From: Temnopleurus reevesii
Taxonomy: Eukaryota > Echinodermata > Echinoidea > Temnopleuroida > Temnopleuridae
Assembly (NCBI GenBank): GCA_036244855.1
Contig: BQKZ01000272.1
Location: 110,998 to 174,997, forward strand
DNA length: 64,000 nt
Direction of reading: 5' to 3'
The notes beneath the pieces were generated by a model. That model worked only from the letters and a program-made list of their open reading frames with translations. It had not been told where the DNA came from and made no database searches. Within the stretch, counting starts at the first letter, position 1. Every line of letters begins with the position of its first letter. This document shows positions 58,842-64,000 of the stretch, piece by piece. A program made the translations under genes and the position numbers.

Positions 58842-60369
58842 ATGAGTAGTTCTCCTAAAAACAAACATAAAACACTGTTTAAACTAGATCAATGAATACA
58901 AACATACTCTATTTTGCTCTCAAACAAGTTCTTCCTATTTTCATAATGTCTAATAAGTCTTCCTGCCAAAAGTCACAAGAGAACAAGCATAAGGAAAGCA
59001 ATTTCCATCTTTGTATTTCATTAACTCCACAACCAGCTTGCAGGTTGGAATTGACTTGTCCTTACCAAAATCAAATAGGGATAGGAAGGTGTAAATATTT
59101 GGGTCCCTTCCTTTCAAGAATGATAGCAAAGTTACAGAGCTTTTGGTACACATGAGAAATCAAATGACTAAGAAATAAGTCAGGTTCACTCAGAAATTAG
59201 ATCAAAGATATGAATGAGACAAGATTTGAAGTGTATGATATGGTGATGGCAAAAAGATTGTTAACTTTCAGTTTTGTTCAAGTTTTCAGAAAATGACATA
59301 TTTAAGCTCTTTTTAGGAATTTCATGCTTAGAAATACTAAAGGGATGAAAATTATACCAGAAGAGAAAGTTTCATTATGAAAAAAGGGGAAAAAAGATAA
59401 TTCAACAAAATCAGAAACCACATTAAATCACTTTAATTTACAGCAAAATTACAAGGACTCCTAAACTTCCCTTTTGTATTTCCAGTATAATTATTCATGG
59501 AAATCGAAACAATGATAATACTATTGCTACATTCATTAGATTTTGATAATTTTGTATTCAAGTACAAAATTTCTTTTTTTGAACAAAATATTGATATTTA
59601 TGTCGACTGATTTTGATAAATGAATTCAGAATGAAATTCAATATTTCATTTAAGCTTAAGTGTCAATTTTCAATTTTTGTCATGGAACATTGTATTGAAA
59701 AGCCTTGAAAGGAGTTTGCCTAATTTCAGGTCACTGTTCTACATAAAAAAAACAGTGAACAATAACAGTCATCAAGAAATAATATGATAATATCCCAGAC
59801 CTAAAAGAAACACAATATAATGTTTTCCAGACAATACAAACACAAGCTTACATACACAGGGACCTCTTTTATGATAGCATGTTTCATAAGACAACATCTA
59901 TAAAGGTAAATTTGGTGTTAATGAATTTCATGACTCACATTCAAGGACTGATAAGATAACTTTATCAAATTGTATGTGCTTAATCTAATGTAATTAATGG
60001 TCATATCCTTCAATAAAGTTAATTCATAGTAGTTCTTTATTACACAGGAGTGATTCAATTAAAAAAATACTAGAAAAATTGTTTTGTCCTCTTTTCAAGA
60101 TGTAAACCTATAATATGAACTTAAGTAATCAACTAATTCTTTTTTATGCATTATGACTTGAGGAGAGTGAAATCACAGGCCAAATATTTGAACAGAATCT
60201 TTAAGAAATGTAATTGAGAGCAAGAGACTAATAATCAAATGACTGTTTTTTACATAAGTTTTTACGATATTGCAATTGAAAAGATTAAAATTCATTATTC
60301 TAAAATAAAGCCGACTCCTTGATAGATCAAGCATGAGTCAGGTTAATGAATACAGAATAAACATATTCA
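58840..60369. other. AT-rich non-coding stretch
   Basis: Nothing supported; overlapping opposite-strand frames at 58892-59155 look like chance. Confidence 0.3.
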
Positions 60370-60748
60370 AGAGAGAGAGAGAGCGAGAAAGGGAACAAGT
60401 TTGAGTGTGTAGCAAGGTCCAAATTAAATCATGTGGGAGCCAGAGAAAAAAGTCCCTAAAATGGGAGGATTTTGACATAATGCTGTTTCTAGTTGAAACA
60501 CTAATGGATAATCGTTCATCCTTATCTGGGTCAGCCGTGTTTATTTCACTGTTTGTATGCTCGACTCCCAAAGCTTTATGATTTTTGGGTTGTTTTGTGA
60601 GATTGTATTCACAGCAAATACAGGAAACTCCCCCTAAGCATAGCCTTATCACAAGTCTGTATTGGGCATTAATTATCAATCCTTTCGCGATCAATTTTGA
60701 ATTGGTTGAAGATAAATAAAGTGGTTCGGCTGCTTTCTTTGCCTTCAA
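60338..60748 (-). other. 136-codon open frame, doubtful
   Basis: A minus-strand frame whose middle (HTNSEINTADPDKDERLS) is hydrophilic and protein-like. Its last third is read from the GA array at 60370-60390, and no convincing splice sites bound it. It lies in the proposed gene A intron on the same strand. It could be a missed exon or a decayed insertion; no family recognised. Confidence 0.2.
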
Positions 60749-61615
60749 ACTCTTGTTTCATTTTGATTCATGCCTCATTTATGATGATATTAAATGGGAT
60801 GGTATAATGACTGCACCGGACAATTACCTATTCTGGGCAATTTAACAACTAGGCCTCCTGTTGGTTGATTCTATGACCTTCCAATATAGGCTATGTGGGA
60901 ATCACAATGGCAACTGAAACCTGTAAATTACTAAAAAAAGGTGTCATTTCAAATTTTCAAAAAACACCTCCCTAGTGGATTGTGAATGTGAAATTCTGGA
61001 TGGGGTAAACTTCCAAGATTCAGAACAGTATAGTTTATGTTAATTCAAACTCTGATAAAATGTGGCTATAGTTCAAACGGAATATATAGAAAAATGTGGT
61101 CTATTAATTCTTCAGTTTAGAGTCAAACTCATAAGCAAAATGGATATCTTATAGACCTACAGAAAACAATGAAGACCAAACAATCATTCACAAATGGCAT
61201 ATCACAGCTAGATATATACTCATCATCTTGTTATTCTTTCCTTTTTGAACAGTCAATGTCATAGAGTCTAACGTATGACTGCAAGCAAAGAAAACAAAAG
61301 ATTGCCAATTACAGGATATTGCCCATTTCAAATAGAAATTAAGGATAACTTTATTAGCTCAAATCAAGGCTTTATCAATGAGAAAAGGTTAAATTAAATG
61401 GAGACTCAGGGGAAGCCTAATCCGAAGTATCAGGACAAATAAAGACAAACATTGCACACAAATCAAATATATTGTATTGATATAGCTCTGGGACTTTAGA
61501 CTACATATTGACAGATATCATGAGTGTGTGTGCATTCAACATTATCAGTCATGCCATTTTGACAATTCAGCCTACTCCAAATTACTCCTAAGGGGTACTA
61601 TGTATTTCTTTCTAC

Positions 61616-61658
61616 CTCCTTTTGACAGTTCATCTATTTCTTCTTTACCTTTGATAAG
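61616..61658 (-). CDS. Candidate internal exon (gene A)
   Basis: Excellent minus-strand acceptor (CCTGATTTTTATCTCACTCGCAG, ending 61659) and a fair donor (AAAGGAG|gtagaa). Only one of three frames is open: LIKGKEEIDELSKG plus one base, charged and coiled-coil-like. Phase 0 at the start fits the donor at 63156; the leftover G fits the exon at 55762. The intron that follows would be about 5.85 kb. Confidence 0.4.
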
Positions 61659-62683
61659 CTGCGAGTGAGATAAAAATCAGGAAAATGTACAATTCAATGC
61701 ACAATTCAGGCATAGAAAGTCCACTAATACATCATCACCAATCACTAATCACCAATATGCTACAACAGAAAGACCAAATTGCTTTTTAAAAAGTTGTATG
61801 AAGAAAAAAAAATCTGTCTGATTTCATTCACACGTGGTTTGTATTTTTCCATTCCCCTATAAAACCAAGGAAAGAAGCCATCTTATTACTTCTGAAAATA
61901 TGTTGATTTTCCTGATTACATTGTAGTAAATCTCACCACAATCTAAATTTACAGTTAAGAACACATATTCATTGTTTCTTTAGCCTGATGCAGGAAGGAA
62001 AAGGGTTTAGTCCATGGTTTGAACTATTTGGTAAAGTCTAAGTTTGAATTAGAAACTGACATAAAATTTGTTAAACACAACAAATAAAACATTGCAGAGT
62101 CATTGAAGACAGGAAATACAAATGCATATGCACTTGAAGTAATTTTCGTCAATCACATTTTTCCTCCTTGAAACTGACAGAAATAATGGACTACACATAT
62201 ATAAACAGGACACCACAAGTCAGTATCATTATCTGGTTCTGTGAATATGTACCAGGTATTCAATTTATTTTCTATCTTTACAATTATCAACCATTACTAT
62301 TATTGCCAAAATGTCTGATTTACGTTTGAAAGTTTCCACAAGTATGCCAAAGATTGCACAATCAGCAGTTAAAACCATTTTGTTTTATATTGCAAAATGA
62401 GTGATTTCATAACATCATAGGCTTGAATCATCACCCCACTAAATCTTTTATTGCTAAAAAAAAGTGATCTTCCTCTGATAAACCCCACAAAAACTCTCCC
62501 ACATATTACATACTCTCTATAAATAGCATTTAATGCTTCTACATATCGGATCTCTGCACACCCCTATAGTTGAAAATGAAAGCTTCCTATATGCTACTAC
62601 ATGATTTCTCACATAACTGCACACAGCAAGCAAATATCGGCAGATAAAGAAAGACATTACTGGAACAAGATAGATAGAAGGAT

Positions 62684-62742
62684 GGAGAGAGAGAAAGAGT
62701 GAGAGAGAGAGAAAGAGAAAGAGAGAGAGAGAGAGAGAGAGT
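62684..62742 (+). repeat. GA array
   Basis: GA units with AAA interruptions, followed by GTGTGC. The minus-strand Ser/Leu frame over it (62517-62765) is an artefact. A GT array lies nearby at 62874-62890. Confidence 0.9.
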
Positions 62743-63047
62743 GTGCACAATAGAACAGACAGCACCTTTTTATGTACATGTCCTCAATTCAAATAAAAAC
62801 TGAAAACCAAAGAGGGTATAAATGTTGAAAAAAGATTGAATACAGCACAATCCCCCAACCCCCCTCCGGTGAGTGTGTTTGTGTGTGTGGGGTGTAGAGG
62901 TCTGATCTGAGGAGACACTTTCAGAAGATGAAACAAGAAAAAAGATGCAGAATGAGGAAAGGGATGTATGAGATATGAGATAGGTTTAGAGGTCAAAGTC
63001 GTGAAAGATAAACAATGATTGGGTAATAATTTCTCTTTTATCACCAG

Positions 63048-63101
63048 CTGTCTGGCTCTGCAGATGCAGTAACTCCACTACCTAACACAAGCTGCCTGCA
63101 G
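63048..63101 (+). CDS. Alternative plus-strand candidate exon
   Basis: Strong acceptor (TTTCTCTTTTATCACCAG, ending 63047) and a fair donor (CTGCAG|gtacca). Only one frame is open over the 54 bases: LSGSADAVTPLPNTSCLQ. The patch is G+C-richer than its surroundings. Its open frame continues into the plus-strand candidate at 63640 only for 12 codons. It lies opposite gene A, so at most one strand is likely to be right. Confidence 0.22.
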
Positions 63102-63155
63102 GTACCAGCCAGACGAATGGCTGCAGATATTAATTTTGTCTTTAGTTCATTATAC

Positions 63156-63227
63156 CTTAAAAATGACAATCTTCATTCCATTCAAGGTTAGATCCATTAA
63201 GTTGAATGTACTCTCACAAACCAAATG
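63156..63227 (-). CDS. Candidate internal exon (gene A)
   Basis: Minus-strand donor TTTAAG|gtataatg after 63156, phase 0. The frame reads back TFNLMDLTLNGMKIVIFK. The 5' edge is uncertain: TAG at 63228 gives 24 codons, while GAGAG at 63211 (start 63210) gives one base plus 18 codons. The second choice joins in phase to the start exon at 63293-63333. Alternating hydrophobic and polar residues; no family recognised. Confidence 0.33.
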
Positions 63228-63292
63228 CTACTTTGAGGCATCATATCTCAAAACACTGACACAAGCCTTGCACTTTCATTTTCACTTCTTAC

Positions 63293-63333
63293 TTTAGTTC
63301 AGGAGACAGGTTGTTGTTGTTTGAGAAGTGCAT
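63293..63333 (-). CDS. Candidate first coding exon (gene A)
   Basis: An ATG at 63333-63331 (A at -3) just after an in-frame TGA opens 13 codons (MHFSNNNNLSPEL) ending two bases into a codon at the consensus donor AAA|gtaaga. Joining to 63210 gives Asn and keeps the frame. With the other four exons the total is 405 coding bases, 134 residues. The Asn run comes from a short AAC repeat, and an upstream start exon cannot be excluded. Confidence 0.25.
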
Positions 63334-63475
63334 TATTCACCCACTGCTCCGATATGAAGAGCCGGATAAGATGGGATCATAAATTCAATCCATTAGTCAT
63401 AAATTAGCCATGTTGTTTGCTCAAAATGGTTCCATTTGTATACTTTGAATGAATGGAGGAGAGAGTCACAGAGAT

Positions 63476-63476
<1 letters not shown>

Positions 63477-63511
<35 letters not shown>
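63477..63511 (+). repeat. (GA)n microsatellite
   Basis: About 16 GA units; the small plus-strand frame across it (63449-63631) is a repeat translation. Confidence 0.9.
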
Positions 63512-63512
<1 letters not shown>

Positions 63513-63639
63513 ATTGGATGTGTAGGAATGCACCTGTGAAGGAAAAGGATAAGCCAACTGCGCTCATTTATCAAAATCAAACTAGTTTATGTTTTCTCCA
63601 AACAAGTTTCCCATGCTATCACCCATTCTAGTTCTACAG

Positions 63640-63713
63640 TGCACCTGTCCCGCTGTATGGAGCTTCACCCATTGTTGATGTCACGTAGGATAGGAGAGGA
63701 GAATAGGGCCCAG
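63640..63713 (+). CDS. Alternative plus-strand candidate exon
   Basis: Strong acceptor (CACCCATTCTAGTTCTACAG, ending 63639) and a strong donor (GCCCAG|gtagga). One frame is open throughout: two bases, HLSRCMELHPLLMSRRIGEE..., ending in phase 0. On the minus strand the same island holds an ideal-context ATG (63680-63678, MGEAPYSGT) running to CAG|gtgcac, so a minus-strand first exon is an equal rival. Clearly G+C-richer than its flanks. Confidence 0.28.
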
Positions 63714-64000
63714 GTAGGAGGGCAATTATCATCTTTTCTTTGAATACGCCTACTAATCTGACACTATACGACATGAATCCTGACCGATAAATCTCTGCAT
63801 GTGCTTGCACAATAGAGAATAGAAATATACTAAAAATTTCAGGATTAAAATATTCTCACGTAATGGTATTTGATATTATCGAGGTTATTATCAATATATA
63901 TTGTATCTAACTCTCAATTCTCAGACAGATGGAGTATTTTCTTAATCCTTTTTAAAATCCTCTAATCATTTCAATTTCAATTTCAATTTCAATTGCACAT
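63714..64000. other. AT-rich end, with a 6-bp repeat at the edge
   Basis: Four tandem ATTTCA-type units (63968-63994) end the window. On the minus strand they read as a TGAAAT tail, which could be a retrotransposon 3' end continuing beyond the window. Confidence 0.5.

Noticed and set aside
1..64000. CRISPR arrays, operons, ribosome binding sites, viral genomes or toxin genes
   Set aside because: No regularly spaced repeats with unique spacers, no compact gene clusters and no viral hallmark frames. Composition and splice-like signals indicate eukaryotic nuclear DNA.

Overview
The window looks like nuclear DNA of a metazoan, most likely a sea urchin or close echinoderm (inference). It is AT-rich with small islands of higher G+C, many GA/CT, AAT and homopolymer tracts, several short transposons with clean target-site duplications, and tRNA-derived SINEs. 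The SINE body (around 995-1045 and 49710-49760) resembles repeats I associate with sea urchins; that is recall, not a search. There are no operons, rRNA genes, functional tRNA genes or CRISPR arrays. Three isolated N bases (590, 42879, 46448) and one suspicious direct duplication point to draft shotgun assembly.

No gene could be named. Nearly all long open frames are chance or repeat-derived, so I read splice sites, local composition and reading phase by eye. Three tentative minus-strand gene models result. Gene A runs 63333 to 55270 in five exons and would encode about 134 residues. Gene B runs about 40198 to 29088 in five exons and ends in a G+C-rich Ser/Thr-rich exon carrying an internal repeat. 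Gene C has an 86-nt internal exon at 10458-10543 and a terminal exon at 7927-8048. Further isolated candidate exons lie at 6.3, 9.3, 15.7, 23.4, 39.9 and 63.1-63.7 kb. All are inference without transcript or homology support, and confidences are set accordingly.

The best supported features are mobile elements. 0-5.5 kb: two related SINE fragments (505-1060), a 680-bp TTAA-flanked non-autonomous piggyBac-type element (2881-3560), a pogo/Tigger-like miniature element (4555-4733) and a weaker TTAA element (5164-5504). 7-12 kb: a 504-bp element (7169-7672) whose sister copy sits inverted at 26282-26696, a 413-bp element with an 8-bp target duplication (9813-10225), and a LINE-like 3' tail with two tandem duplications (11719-11960). 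12-28 kb: mostly AT-rich intronic or intergenic sequence with SINE heads and two G+C islands (17.3-17.6 and 19.0-19.2 kb). 28.7-31.3 kb: the repeat-bearing exon-like island and a 126-bp foldback element. 32-53 kb: AT-rich, with microsatellites, one isolated transposon end (42697), a 119-bp perfect duplication beside an N (45152/46449), a third SINE (49650) and SINE 3' tails. 53-64 kb: repeated GA arrays inside the proposed introns of gene A.

If the gene models are right, the transposons and microsatellites lie in introns, and the GA arrays of 54-63.5 kb would be read as pyrimidine tracts in the gene A transcript.
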